The notes under the pieces were generated by a model that saw only the letters and a list, made by a program, of their open reading frames with translations, was not told the DNA's origin and did no database searches. This document shows positions 33,502 to 42,748 of a stretch of DNA of 64,000 nucleotides, piece after piece. Within the stretch, counting starts at the first letter, position 1. Each line of letters begins with the position of its first letter. The stretch covers positions 378,278-442,277 of the forward strand of contig NZ_KE384221.1 in NCBI RefSeq assembly GCF_000424665.1. Reading direction: 5' to 3'. The position numbers and the translations under genes are program-made. The stretch comes from Salinimicrobium terrae DSM 17865. Lineage in GTDB: Bacteria > Bacteroidota > Bacteroidia > Flavobacteriales > Flavobacteriaceae.

Positions 33502-34575
33502 TTGAAAAGGATACGAACAATAGCTATAGTCTTACCGCAATTTCATCCTATTCCGGAAAATGATGAGTGGTGGGGCAAAGGTTTTACAGAATGGACAAAT
33601 GTTGCAAAAGCAAAACCACTCTTTAAGGATCATTACCAGCCTCACATACCTTCAGATCTTGGTTTTTATGATCTAAGACTTCAAGAGGCGAGGGAAGCAC
33701 AGGCAAAAATTGCCAAAGATCATGGTATTCATGGGTTCTGTTATTATCACTACTGGTTTAATGGGAAAAGACTCTTAGATAAGCCTATAGATGAAATACT
33801 GCAATTAAAGAAACCTGATATGCCATTTATGCTGTGTTGGGCAAACGAGAACTGGACTAGAAGATGGGATGGTCTGGAGAATGATATCTTAATTAAACAA
33901 GATTACAGTTTTGAGGATGATCAAAGACATATGCGTTGGCTTTGTGAAAAGGTATTTCCTGATGAAAGGTATATTCGAGTATATGATAAACCAGTATTTG
34001 TGATCTATAGAGATGATCTTTTCCCGGATATTAAAAGGACTCTAAGGCTTTGGCGAAATATCGCTGAAGAAGAATACGGTTTTAAAGGTTTGTATTTATG
34101 CGCAATGGAAAGCTTTAATCGAAATTTTGATCCTGAAGAAATTGGCTTTGATGCCTGTATTGAATTCTCTCCTCACCACCTGATGAAATATTTAAATAAG
34201 CCGAAAAAGAAAATTCCGTTTCCGACAATTTGGCCAGAAGGAAAAAAGTATCCTAGAATTACCGACTTTAGGTTAGCTGCACAAGGAAGTATAGACCGAG
34301 AACTTCCAGGTTATAAAGTGTTTCGTTCTGTAACTCCTTCCTGGGACAATACACCAAGGAAGGGAGAAAATGGAGTTATTGGCAAAAATAGTAGTCCATC
34401 TCTTTTTATGCATTGGTTAAAGAGTCTGAAACAAAGGTTTCAACCATATTCTGAAGAAGAGAATTTTATTTTTATAAACGCAATGAATGAATGGGCTGAA
34501 GGAAACCATTTAGAGCCCTGCTTAAAATATGGTACTCGATACTTGGAAGCAACAAAGAAAGCATTGCAGGATTAA
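33502..34575 (+). CDS. WbsX-like protein (glycoside hydrolase 99-like domain)
   Basis: The 357-residue protein has the distinctive WbsX/GH99-like blocks: AIVLPQFHPIPENDEWWGKG near the N-terminus, FTEWTNVAKAKPLF, GFCYYHYWFNGKRLLDKP, CWANENWTRRWDG and NEWAEGNHLEPC near the C-terminus. The family occurs in O-antigen and capsule loci and has a GH99-like TIM-barrel fold; whether it acts as a glycosyltransferase or hydrolase is not settled. It starts with TTG at 33502. Position among GTs argues for a role in building this glycan. Confidence 0.85.
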   Translation: MKRIRTIAIVLPQFHPIPENDEWWGKGFTEWTNVAKAKPLFKDHYQPHIPSDLGFYDLRLQEAREAQAKIAKDHGIHGFCYYHYWFNGKRLLDKPIDEILQLKKPDMPFMLCWANENWTRRWDGLENDILIKQDYSFEDDQRHMRWLCEKVFPDERYIRVYDKPVFVIYRDDLFPDIKRTLRLWRNIAEEEYGFKGLYLCAMESFNRNFDPEEIGFDACIEFSPHHLMKYLNKPKKKIPFPTIWPEGKKYPRITDFRLAAQGSIDRELPGYKVFRSVTPSWDNTPRKGENGVIGKNSSPSLFMHWLKSLKQRFQPYSEEENFIFINAMNEWAEGNHLEPCLKYGTRYLEATKKALQD

Positions 34576-34584
34576 AGAATCACA

Positions 34585-35463
34585 ATGGGAAAAGTTTATG
34601 CTGTGATCCTGAATTATAATTCCTCCAAAGAAACAGTCTCTCTGTACAACAATCTTAAAGAATTAGAATACAAGGATCTGGATATTTTGATTATAGACAA
34701 TGATTCGAAAGATAAGGATCAGGCAGTAATTCGAAATTATATTTCTCAAGACAGCTTGCTCTTTAATTATGAAAATCTGGGATACGCAGCTGGAAATAAT
34801 ATAGGTATAAAAAAGGCGGTGGATGCTGAAGCAGAATTTGTCTGGGTTTTAAACCCTGACATTAGGGTAGAATCAGACACCTTATGTATTCTTCTAAATC
34901 TGTTGGAAAGCGATCCTGAACTAGCGGCTGTTGGGCCGAGAATCATTTCAAGGGAAGATAAAAGCAGGATTTTTTCTGATGGAGAGGTAATGGAATTATC
35001 AGATGGTCTTTATACTTTTCATAAGAATCATAAAAAACCAGTTTCCAGTATACCGGAGAAAGTGGATTTTGAAATAGATTATATTGATGGAAGTAGTATT
35101 TTGTTGAGAACGGCTGCTCTAAAGGAATTGGGCCTTTTTCCGGAAGAGTATTTTCTATATTGGGAAGAAACTGATTGGTGTACAAATGCAAAAAACCACA
35201 ATTGGAAACTGGCGGTAGATAGAAGAGCAAGAGTATATAATCTTAATAGCGAAAAAGGAAAAAAATACCATTACTACTCCAGCCGAAACAAATTACTTTT
35301 TTCTAAAAAATATGGATTAAATTATAAAGAGGTGCTAGAAAATGAAAGAGTTGTATTAACCTCGGAAATTTTGAACAGGTTCAGGGGTAAGTATTTTAAA
35401 CCATTTTTTATAAGTCGGCTCAAAGGTATGCTTGCCGGAATAATTAAAAATGCTAATCGATGA
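34585..35463 (+). CDS. Glycosyltransferase family 2, rhamnosyltransferase-like
   Basis: This 292-residue GT-A enzyme has AVILNYNSSKETVSLYNNL, the donor loop NLGYAAGNNIGIKKAVD, WVLNPDIRVESDTL and DGSSILLRTAALKELG. FLYWEETDWCTNAKN supplies the catalytic acidic residues. The NxGYAAGNN and EETDWC forms are typical of WbbL-like rhamnosyl transferases. It overlaps the next gene by 4 bases (ATGA). Rhamnose as donor is inference only, as no dTDP-rhamnose genes are in the window. Confidence 0.85.
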   Translation: MGKVYAVILNYNSSKETVSLYNNLKELEYKDLDILIIDNDSKDKDQAVIRNYISQDSLLFNYENLGYAAGNNIGIKKAVDAEAEFVWVLNPDIRVESDTLCILLNLLESDPELAAVGPRIISREDKSRIFSDGEVMELSDGLYTFHKNHKKPVSSIPEKVDFEIDYIDGSSILLRTAALKELGLFPEEYFLYWEETDWCTNAKNHNWKLAVDRRARVYNLNSEKGKKYHYYSSRNKLLFSKKYGLNYKEVLENERVVLTSEILNRFRGKYFKPFFISRLKGMLAGIIKNANR

Positions 35464-36515
35464 AAGTGTTTTTGCCTTTTCAAAAAGATGGAAATCCGTA
35501 CCTGGAGGAAATTGCTGTTCATTCTTCCAGTGATTTTATCTATGGTGATTTAAACGATTATAGTAAGGAATTTGAAATTGTAAATATTCACTGGCCTGAA
35601 GCTCTTTTTGGATGGTTAGAGCCAACACAGGAGGACCTCGTTTTTTTAGAAAAATGTATTCTAGAATGGAAGAAAAATTCTGTTCTAATCTATACCAAAC
35701 ATGATTTTACAAGAATTAAAGGACTAACTCCTAATTTTAAAAAGCTTTTTACATTAATAGAGGAAAATGCCGATGTGTTTGTTCATCTGGGAGAGTATAG
35801 CAGGCAATTTTATGAAGAGAGATTTCCGGAAGCCCAACATAAGATTATTTATCATCCCTTATATAGAAGCTATTTTAAAATAAGATCTAAAGAGGCTGCC
35901 AGGAAAGAACTGGGAATTAACCAAGACGCACTGGTGCTTATTGTCCCGGGGAAAATTCGGTTTAACACAGAACGCGATTTGATACTTACTGTCTTTAAGG
36001 GATTAAAGATCAAAGAAAAAGTGCTTATTGCCACTAATATGCGTTCTGAAATACGGTATGATTTTCCAGGGAGGGTAAGATTAAAAAAGTTCATAAACAT
36101 AAGAGATGTTCTGGTAAACAGATTTAAAAAAAAATATCAACCACCAAAATATCTTTTTAATTATGAAAGATTAAATTACGAAGAATTTGGACTTCGTGTG
36201 GCTGCTGCAGATATAGTGCTAGTTCCCAGAATTGACATGCTTAATTCTGGCAATATTTTTTTAGGACTAACCTTCAGTAAAGTCGTGGTTGGACCAAAGA
36301 CGGGGAACATTGATTCTCAACTTACAGAACTTGGTCTTCCTGTTTTTAACCCTTACAGCAGAAAATCAGTTAAAATTGCTCTACTAAAAGCAATACAATT
36401 AAAGAAGGAAAATTTTAAGGTAAAATCAGATTTAATTAATAAATATGAACCCCATAATGTTGCCAAAGAGCTAGATAAGTTATTCCAAAATATTATTAGA
36501 TCTCATGAAGCCTAA
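35460..36515 (+). CDS. Putative GT-B glycosyltransferase
   Basis: The 351-residue protein starts MKVFLPFQKDGNPYLEEIAV and has an IVNIHWPEALFGW strand-loop, SVLIYTKHDFTRIKG, LVLIVPGKIRF at the start of the C-terminal domain and AADIVLVPRIDMLNSGNIFL, where a GT4 enzyme would have its donor site. The EX7E motif is not clear. It is likely a divergent GT-B glycosyltransferase. It is translationally coupled on both sides: 4-base overlap upstream and 11-base overlap downstream. Confidence 0.6.
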   Translation: MKVFLPFQKDGNPYLEEIAVHSSSDFIYGDLNDYSKEFEIVNIHWPEALFGWLEPTQEDLVFLEKCILEWKKNSVLIYTKHDFTRIKGLTPNFKKLFTLIEENADVFVHLGEYSRQFYEERFPEAQHKIIYHPLYRSYFKIRSKEAARKELGINQDALVLIVPGKIRFNTERDLILTVFKGLKIKEKVLIATNMRSEIRYDFPGRVRLKKFINIRDVLVNRFKKKYQPPKYLFNYERLNYEEFGLRVAAADIVLVPRIDMLNSGNIFLGLTFSKVVVGPKTGNIDSQLTELGLPVFNPYSRKSVKIALLKAIQLKKENFKVKSDLINKYEPHNVAKELDKLFQNIIRSHEA

Positions 36516-37335
36516 AGTTTCTATAGTAATTGCTGCTTACAATGATCCAGATGTTGTCATGGCTGTGAAATCTGCCAAAGAGCAAACCTTCAGGGATAAA
36601 GAAATCATCCTTGTTGATGATGGATCGGATAGAAATGTCGCGAACTTGATTTTAAGCCTTGAAAATCAGGTAGATCATTTGATTATTCAGGAAAATCTGG
36701 GACAAAGCATTGCTCGCAACAGGGGTATTAAAAGAGGTACAGGGAAATACATCTTAAATTGGGATTCTGATGATTATTTTGAATCTGATTTCTGTGAAAA
36801 AGCTGTAAAAATATTAGATAATGATTCCGAAGTGAAAATCGTCACCTGCAAAGCTGAGAGATTTAATAAAAAAGGACCTATAGATATCTATACTCCTGCC
36901 GGGGGAGACTATACAAATTTTCTTGTCTCCAATTCGGCTTTGGGAAGTGCAATTTTTAGAAAAGCGGATTGGGAAAGATGTGGTGGGTATGAAGAAAATC
37001 TTCCAATTCTCGGTTTTGAAGATTGGGAATTATACCTGAATATCCTCCAAAAAGGGGGGCGTGCTGCAGTTCTGGACGAAGTACTCTTTCATTATCAGGT
37101 TAGGGATAATTCTACGACGGCAAAAATTAAGGATCAAAAGCACGAAAAATTTGAGCATATTATTTTTAAACACAGGGATTTATACTTTCAACATTTCGAC
37201 CTCTTGATAAGGGATCTTTTCCAAAAGATTAAAAACCAAGAAAAAGAAAAGCTTAAAATATCTGGAGGTATAGAATTTCTATTAGGGCAGCAAATCCTTG
37301 CCCCATTAAAATTCCTAAAAAGAAAAATAAATTGA
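36505..37335 (+). CDS. Glycosyltransferase family 2
   Basis: The 276-residue enzyme has VSIVIAAYNDPDVVMAVKSA, IILVDDGSDRNVANL, QSIARNRGIKRGTGKY and NWDSDDYFESDFCEKA (metal motif near 92). GFEDWELYLNILQKGGRA contributes the ED(W) block. These are standard GT2 signatures. It overlaps the gene before by 11 bases and the gene after (TTG start inside its stop region) by 4. Sugar specificity unknown. Confidence 0.86.
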   Translation: MKPKVSIVIAAYNDPDVVMAVKSAKEQTFRDKEIILVDDGSDRNVANLILSLENQVDHLIIQENLGQSIARNRGIKRGTGKYILNWDSDDYFESDFCEKAVKILDNDSEVKIVTCKAERFNKKGPIDIYTPAGGDYTNFLVSNSALGSAIFRKADWERCGGYEENLPILGFEDWELYLNILQKGGRAAVLDEVLFHYQVRDNSTTAKIKDQKHEKFEHIIFKHRDLYFQHFDLLIRDLFQKIKNQEKEKLKISGGIEFLLGQQILAPLKFLKRKIN

Positions 37336-38279
37336 TAGTTCAAGGGGAAGATCCTACGGTATCAATTATCATGGCCACTTATAACCGTGGACATTTAATT
37401 GAAGAAACTTTAACATCTCTCATAAGACAAAGTTTTGAAGATTGGGAATGCTTGATCATCGATGATGGGAGCCACGATGACACTGAGCAAATTGTACAAA
37501 ATATTATTGGAACTGATGAGAGGTTTCAGTATCTAAGTAGGGGAAGGCAATACTCTAAAGGTCTTCCGGGAGCCCGGAATAATGGTTTGGATCTGGCCAG
37601 AGGAGAGTTTATCATGTTTGTTGATGACGATGATATTTTGCACCCTGAGAATCTCAAAGTGACTGTAAGTCTCCTTAAAGGAAGCGATGCATTTTTTTGC
37701 AGGTTCGACAAAAAGCCTTTTGTTGAAAAGTGGACTGAAAGTCACCTGGACGAGATCGGTAAATTTGAGGAAAAACTTTTTATTAAAAGTGACCTCGAAA
37801 AAATGGTGACGGGAGAAATTCCTTTCGCCTCCTGCACCGTTCTCTGGAATCAAAAATGCTTTCAAGACACAAGGTTTGATGAGGATTTAATGTATGCGGA
37901 GGAATGGGAGTGCTATACAAGAATATTATCAGAGGGTTTTGAAGGAATATCCATTGATCAGATTCTATATTACAATCGGAAACATTCAAGATCAAACACT
38001 ACTGAGTTTTGGGAGAATGAGGAGGAAAGGGTAGAATCCTATATAATGGCAGCTCTAGAGATTATCGATTTGCTGAAGGAAAAGAATCTGTTCACTTCCG
38101 AGTTAAAAAAATTCTTTTTAAGACAAGGATTCTCTTTAAGATCGAAGAAAATCATCCAGACTGCTCTTTTGGCTTCAAATGCAGGTAGGATGGAAAGGAT
38201 ACAGTATCGTTGGGGCCTGAAATATTATCGTTTTCTTCGGCCAATTTTTTATATTAAGGGTAAAATAATGAAAAATTGA
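37332..38279 (+). CDS. Glycosyltransferase family 2
   Basis: This 315-residue protein starts at a TTG overlapping the previous stop (TTGATAG). It shows VSIIMATYNRGHLIEETLTS, LIIDDGSHDDTEQIV, GARNNGLDLARGEFIMFVDD with DDDIL as the metal motif and YAEEWECYTRILSEGFEG. It is a typical GT2 enzyme with a helical C-terminal tail. It overlaps wecB by 4 bases, whose start is also TTG. Confidence 0.86.
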   Translation: MIVQGEDPTVSIIMATYNRGHLIEETLTSLIRQSFEDWECLIIDDGSHDDTEQIVQNIIGTDERFQYLSRGRQYSKGLPGARNNGLDLARGEFIMFVDDDDILHPENLKVTVSLLKGSDAFFCRFDKKPFVEKWTESHLDEIGKFEEKLFIKSDLEKMVTGEIPFASCTVLWNQKCFQDTRFDEDLMYAEEWECYTRILSEGFEGISIDQILYYNRKHSRSNTTEFWENEEERVESYIMAALEIIDLLKEKNLFTSELKKFFLRQGFSLRSKKIIQTALLASNAGRMERIQYRWGLKYYRFLRPIFYIKGKIMKN

Positions 38280-39388
38280 AAATACTTCTAATCTTTGGAA
38301 CACGTCCCGAAGCAATAAAAATGGCTCCTATCGTCAGGGAACTGGAAAGAAAAGATGTAGATTTTAATGTTTGTGTGACTGCTCAGCACCGGGAAATGCT
38401 CGACCAGGTTCTTGATTTTTTTTCAATACAGCCCGATATCGACCTAAATTTGATGGTGCCTAATCAAGACCTGAATACGCTGAGCGCGCAGATCTTTAAA
38501 GAGTTTGGAGCTGTTCTGGAAAGGGAGCAACCGAATTTGGTAATGGTTCAGGGCGACACCACGACTGCTTTCTGCGTAGCAATGGCAGCCTTTAATGCCG
38601 GCATAAAGGTGGCTCATGTTGAAGCAGGTTTAAGAACCTTTAATCTAAATGCTCCCTTTCCCGAAGAAGGAAACCGACAACTAATTGCCCGAATAGCATC
38701 CTATCATTTCGCTCCCACCGCACAGGCAAAAGATAACCTATTGAAGGAGGGCATTCCCGCAAAAGATATTTTTTTGACCGGAAATACATCCATAGATGCA
38801 TTACAATATGCGAAAGCTACGTTGAAATCAGGTTATGAGAATAAAGAAATTCTCGATCTTCAAAAAAGAATTGACCCGGGTTTAAACCTCATCCTGGTAA
38901 CTGCACATCGAAGAGAAAACCTGGAACATGGACTACTGGAATTGTGCAAGGGCTTAAATCATTTAGGAACCAGAGGGGACGTACAAATCTTTTTTCCTGT
39001 GCATCCCAATCCAAGGGTTAAAAAAGTTATTTTTAAAAACATTGATTCTACCGCAAACATTGTACTACTAAAACCTCTTAATTTTCCTGCACTTATGTGG
39101 CTAATGCAGAAATCGAAATTTATAATTTCCGATTCTGGTGGGATCCAGGAAGAAGCTCCTTCTTTTAATAAAATCGTCCTCGTTACACGTGAAGAAACAG
39201 AACGTGTTGAAGGTGTGAAAAATGGTTTTAGTATTATGGTCGGAACCTCTGCTGCACGGATAGTGGAAGAGAGTGAGCGAATTATAAATGGTTCTTCTTC
39301 AAGCCCGTCCGGGAAGAATCCTTATGGAAATGGCCGGGCTGCGGCCAAAATCGTTCAAGTGCTCCTGGAATCTTTTAAGATAAGTTGA
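38276..39388 (+). CDS. wecB: Non-hydrolysing UDP-N-acetylglucosamine 2-epimerase
   Basis: The 370-residue enzyme begins MKILLIFGTRPEAIKMAPIV and contains VMVQGDTTTAFCVAMAAF, HVEAGLRTFN, PFPEEGNRQLIARIA, LVTAHRRENLEHG, HPNPRVKK and ISDSGGIQEEAPS. This complete set is diagnostic of WecB/MnaA. It interconverts UDP-GlcNAc and UDP-ManNAc in the cytoplasm, supplying ManNAc-type donors for the glycan. It is separate from the hydrolysing NeuC-like epimerase in the same locus. Start is TTG (38276-38278) overlapping the upstream stop. No WecC-type dehydrogenase is visible, so ManNAcA is not implied. Confidence 0.93.
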   Translation: MKILLIFGTRPEAIKMAPIVRELERKDVDFNVCVTAQHREMLDQVLDFFSIQPDIDLNLMVPNQDLNTLSAQIFKEFGAVLEREQPNLVMVQGDTTTAFCVAMAAFNAGIKVAHVEAGLRTFNLNAPFPEEGNRQLIARIASYHFAPTAQAKDNLLKEGIPAKDIFLTGNTSIDALQYAKATLKSGYENKEILDLQKRIDPGLNLILVTAHRRENLEHGLLELCKGLNHLGTRGDVQIFFPVHPNPRVKKVIFKNIDSTANIVLLKPLNFPALMWLMQKSKFIISDSGGIQEEAPSFNKIVLVTREETERVEGVKNGFSIMVGTSAARIVEESERIINGSSSSPSGKNPYGNGRAAAKIVQVLLESFKIS

Positions 39389-39402
39389 GGTACATTTAAG
39401 CT

Positions 39403-40317
39403 ATGCTAAAAAAGAGAATTAAAAGCATTATTAAGTCTGGGATGAACAGACTTCCCTATGTGAGAACCTTGCACAGACTAAATACAAACTCCCGATTTCC
39501 GGCTGGACATTTTTATTCCAGCGTAATTTTCATAGATGAAATACGAGAAAAACAGGATCAAATTTGGCCATCAGCCTTACCTGAGAGTCTTTCCGGAATT
39601 GATCTGAGGACAGAAGAACAGTTGATACTATTGGCGGAATTCAAGAGTTTTTTCGAGGATTTTCCTTTTCCTGTAGACAAAGAAAAAGGCTTCCGATACT
39701 TTTTGAATAATCCGTTTTTTTCCTTTGGTGATGGTTTTATCTTGTTTTCCATGACAAGATATTTCAAGCCAAAAAGAATAATTGAAATCGGATCAGGTTT
39801 TTCATCTGCTTTAATGATGGACACTAATGATCTTTTTTTTAATAATGAAATTGATCTAACTTTTATAGAACCATTTCCCGATAACCGTTTACGCCACTTA
39901 ATAGGTAAGGCAGAAGAGCAAGTCAAAATTATTGAAGAAGAAGTTCAGGCAGTAAATCTGGACCTTTTCAAAGGTCTGGAAACAGGTGATATTCTGTTCG
40001 TTGATAGTTCACATGTGGTCAAAACCGGTAGTGATGTACATTTTATCTTAAAAAAAGTTCTTCCCATTCTTAAGAAAGGTGTCCTGATCCATTTTCATGA
40101 TATACATTTTCCTTTTGAATATCCTAAAGATTGGGTTCTTAATGGGTTTGGGTGGAATGAAGTTTATTATATTCATGCTTTTCTTATGTACAATGGAGAA
40201 TTTAAAATTAGGATGTTCAATGACTTTCTAAGTAAGTGTCATTCAGAAAAGATAACTTCCATTCCTTTCATGCCTAAGGCTGCAGGAAGTAGTTTATGGT
40301 TGGAAAAGGCGAATTAG
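39403..40317 (+). CDS. Class I SAM-dependent methyltransferase
   Basis: The 304-residue protein has motif I RIIEIGSGFSSALMMDTN at about 127, an acidic motif II (IDLTFIEPFPDNR) and GDILFVDSSHVVKTGSDVHF, with a His-rich LIHFHDIHFPFEYP. These match Methyltransf_24-like proteins found next to GT genes. The N-terminal 80 residues are basic and may bind the membrane. It follows wecB by 14 bases. The substrate is unknown. Confidence 0.75.
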   Translation: MLKKRIKSIIKSGMNRLPYVRTLHRLNTNSRFPAGHFYSSVIFIDEIREKQDQIWPSALPESLSGIDLRTEEQLILLAEFKSFFEDFPFPVDKEKGFRYFLNNPFFSFGDGFILFSMTRYFKPKRIIEIGSGFSSALMMDTNDLFFNNEIDLTFIEPFPDNRLRHLIGKAEEQVKIIEEEVQAVNLDLFKGLETGDILFVDSSHVVKTGSDVHFILKKVLPILKKGVLIHFHDIHFPFEYPKDWVLNGFGWNEVYYIHAFLMYNGEFKIRMFNDFLSKCHSEKITSIPFMPKAAGSSLWLEKAN

Positions 40318-40349
40318 AAGAATGAAATTAATATCAAGAACAGATTAAT

Positions 40350-41600
40350 TTGAAAAAAATTTTAATAGTTGCAGAATCCATTGATGTAGAGGATAGTAGT
40401 GGTTCTAAAGCGAACATGGCCCTGATTAAAAACTTAAAAAAAGCCGGTTTCCAGGTGCTTGTTTATCATTACACCAGAAAAGACATTAAGATTGAAAGGA
40501 TACCGTGTGTTTCCGTTCGGGAGAAAAGACGGAGCGGCCTTTTTTTTCTTAGTCGCATGGAGCGTTATATCCGTTACCTTTTTAAAGTGCAATTAAATAA
40601 ACCTCTTGAACAGTTATTTGGTTTTTCTTTTACCTTGTTCAACGACAGGGATAGCATTATTGCAGCCTTAAAAAAAGAAACGGAATTTACACCAGATCTG
40701 GTGCTAACCCTAAGTAAAGGTGGAAGTTTCCGCCCGCATCATGCTCTTTTAAAAATGCCTGAGTGGCATAAAATATGGATGGCTTATATACATGATCCAT
40801 ACCCTATGCACTTATATCCACGACCTTTTGCCTGGGTGGAACCGGGCTACTTTAAAAAGTGGGAGTTTATGAGGGATGTCTCCGAGAAAGCAGCTCATAG
40901 TGCCTTTCCAAGTAAACTGTTGATGGAGTGGATGGGCAGTTACTTTCCGGGATTTGAAGAAAAAGGGGTGGTGATACCACATCAGATTGACAGTGATAGT
41001 AAAGTCTCAGGTACTTTCCCTGATTTTTTCCGGGTTGATCAATTTATTCTTTTACATGCAGGCACTTTACTGGGTCCTAGAAAACCGGAATATTTAATCG
41101 CAGCTTATCAGAAGTTCCTGCAGGAGAATCCTGAGGCTTCTAAAGATTCGAAACTAATATTTATTGGAAATACTGAAGAACATACTCAGCAACTGGAGGA
41201 GTATCAAAGGCTTCTTCCAAAAACTAATTTTGTAGTGCAGTCATCTTTGGACTCCGAAACAGTTCTGGAGATGCAGGAACGAGCAGCAGTAAACGTTATT
41301 CTCGAAGCTAAGTCTGAGATAAGTCCTTTTTTACCGGGCAAGTTTCCTCACTGCGTCAGAGCCAACAAACCAATTCTTCTTTTAGGACCGGAACTGAGTG
41401 AAACCAGGAGATTGTTAGGTAAGGATTATCCCTATTGGGCTGAAATTGATGACACTGCTAAAATAAGTAATATTATCAGCAGACTCTATTTGAATTGGAA
41501 AAATGCAGCAGGTTTGGAGTTGAAAAGACCCGATTTGGAAGAGTATCTCTCACATAGACAATTAAAAGAGGTGCTGGAAAATCTAGAAGTTAAGAAATGA
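40350..41600 (+). CDS. Glycosyltransferase, GT4-like
   Basis: The 416-residue GT-B protein starts (TTG) MKKILIVAESIDVEDSSGSK, with a glycine-containing acceptor loop. It has PDLVLTLSKGGSFRPHHALL, LLHAGTLLGPRKPEYLIAAY (start of the donor-binding domain) and LEAKSEISPFLPGKFPHCV near the donor site, followed by ANKPILLLGPELSETRR. The EX7E block is degenerate. It is coupled to the next gene by a 4-base overlap. It is probably a glycosyltransferase of unknown specificity. Confidence 0.72.
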   Translation: MKKILIVAESIDVEDSSGSKANMALIKNLKKAGFQVLVYHYTRKDIKIERIPCVSVREKRRSGLFFLSRMERYIRYLFKVQLNKPLEQLFGFSFTLFNDRDSIIAALKKETEFTPDLVLTLSKGGSFRPHHALLKMPEWHKIWMAYIHDPYPMHLYPRPFAWVEPGYFKKWEFMRDVSEKAAHSAFPSKLLMEWMGSYFPGFEEKGVVIPHQIDSDSKVSGTFPDFFRVDQFILLHAGTLLGPRKPEYLIAAYQKFLQENPEASKDSKLIFIGNTEEHTQQLEEYQRLLPKTNFVVQSSLDSETVLEMQERAAVNVILEAKSEISPFLPGKFPHCVRANKPILLLGPELSETRRLLGKDYPYWAEIDDTAKISNIISRLYLNWKNAAGLELKRPDLEEYLSHRQLKEVLENLEVKK

Positions 41601-42748
41601 AGATCCTGATGGTATCCATGTTTGCCAACCACTTTTTTAACTGGACCAACCAGTTGAGAAATTCAGATCATGAAGTCCACTGGATTGATGTTTTTGATAA
41701 TGGTTCTGAAGTTCCAATTATTGGCTGGGTAGATCAGACGATTGGCTGGAAACGCCGATATGATTTTCCGGGCAGACAGACTTTAAAAAAAAGAATTCCT
41801 TTTTTAAATAAGGTGTTAGAAAATTTTAATGAAAGGGAGCTTTCTGAAATTGTAGAAAAGAAAATCAGGGAAATCAATCCCGATGTGGTTCAAAGCTTCG
41901 TTTTGTTTTCTTCCTGTGCACCCATTTTAGAAGTTATGAATAAAAATCCCCACATTAAATGGATATATTCGGCATGGGGAAATGATCTTTTTTATTTTCA
42001 GAATGAACCCGACTACCTGAGAGATATAAAGGCAGTATTACCACGAATAAATTACATGTTTGCAGACTGTCGGCGCGACTATGATATTGCCAAAATGTAT
42101 GGCTTTAGAGGTGAGTTCCTGGGGGCTTATCCCGGAGGTGGTGGATATGATTTTGACTTTGAAGAAGATATTTTGCCTGTAAGAGAGCGAAAAATCATTT
42201 TAATTAAAGGATATCAGAAGCTTTTTGGAGAATGCATTAAAGTATTCCAGTCGCTGGAAGGCCTTGAAGAAGAACTGAGGGATTATCAGATCGTAGTATT
42301 TGGAGCCGATGAGGTCACATTAGATTACATAGAGAAGCACAAGCTGAGAGAAAAGAAAAATTTTTCTATTCAAAATGGATTGGGCCGGGCAGAGGTGATG
42401 AAATTAATGGGGAAATCTCTCATTTATATTGGCAATAGTGTATCTGATGGCACACCTAACACGATGCTGGAAGCATTTATAATGGGTGCATTTCCTATTC
42501 AATCTAACCCGGGAAGAGTAACAGAGGAATGGATTACAAATGGTGTAAACGGGCTATTAATACCGGATCCCTTAGATGTTGAGGAAATTCGGCAAATTAT
42601 CCTGAAGGCTTTAAATAACCTGGATTTTATTGAAAAAGCAGTTGAATACAATTTTGAGATAAAAAAGCCTCAATTAGAAAGGACGAAAGTGACAAAGGAA
42701 GTTTTAGAAAAATATGCTTTAATTGAAACAGAGTTGGAAAAAATATGA
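41597..42748 (+). CDS. Glycosyltransferase family 4
   Basis: The 383-residue GT-B enzyme has WIYSAWGNDLFYFQNEP, IILIKGYQKLFGECIKVFQ (start of the donor domain) and SVSDGTPNTMLEAFIMGAFP with the EX7E-like donor motif, followed by SNPGRVTEEWITNGVNGLLI. This is a clear GT4-type retaining glycosyltransferase. It overlaps its neighbours by 4 bases on both sides, so it is tightly coupled to the preceding and following transferases. Confidence 0.85.
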   Translation: MKILMVSMFANHFFNWTNQLRNSDHEVHWIDVFDNGSEVPIIGWVDQTIGWKRRYDFPGRQTLKKRIPFLNKVLENFNERELSEIVEKKIREINPDVVQSFVLFSSCAPILEVMNKNPHIKWIYSAWGNDLFYFQNEPDYLRDIKAVLPRINYMFADCRRDYDIAKMYGFRGEFLGAYPGGGGYDFDFEEDILPVRERKIILIKGYQKLFGECIKVFQSLEGLEEELRDYQIVVFGADEVTLDYIEKHKLREKKNFSIQNGLGRAEVMKLMGKSLIYIGNSVSDGTPNTMLEAFIMGAFPIQSNPGRVTEEWITNGVNGLLIPDPLDVEEIRQIILKALNNLDFIEKAVEYNFEIKKPQLERTKVTKEVLEKYALIETELEKI

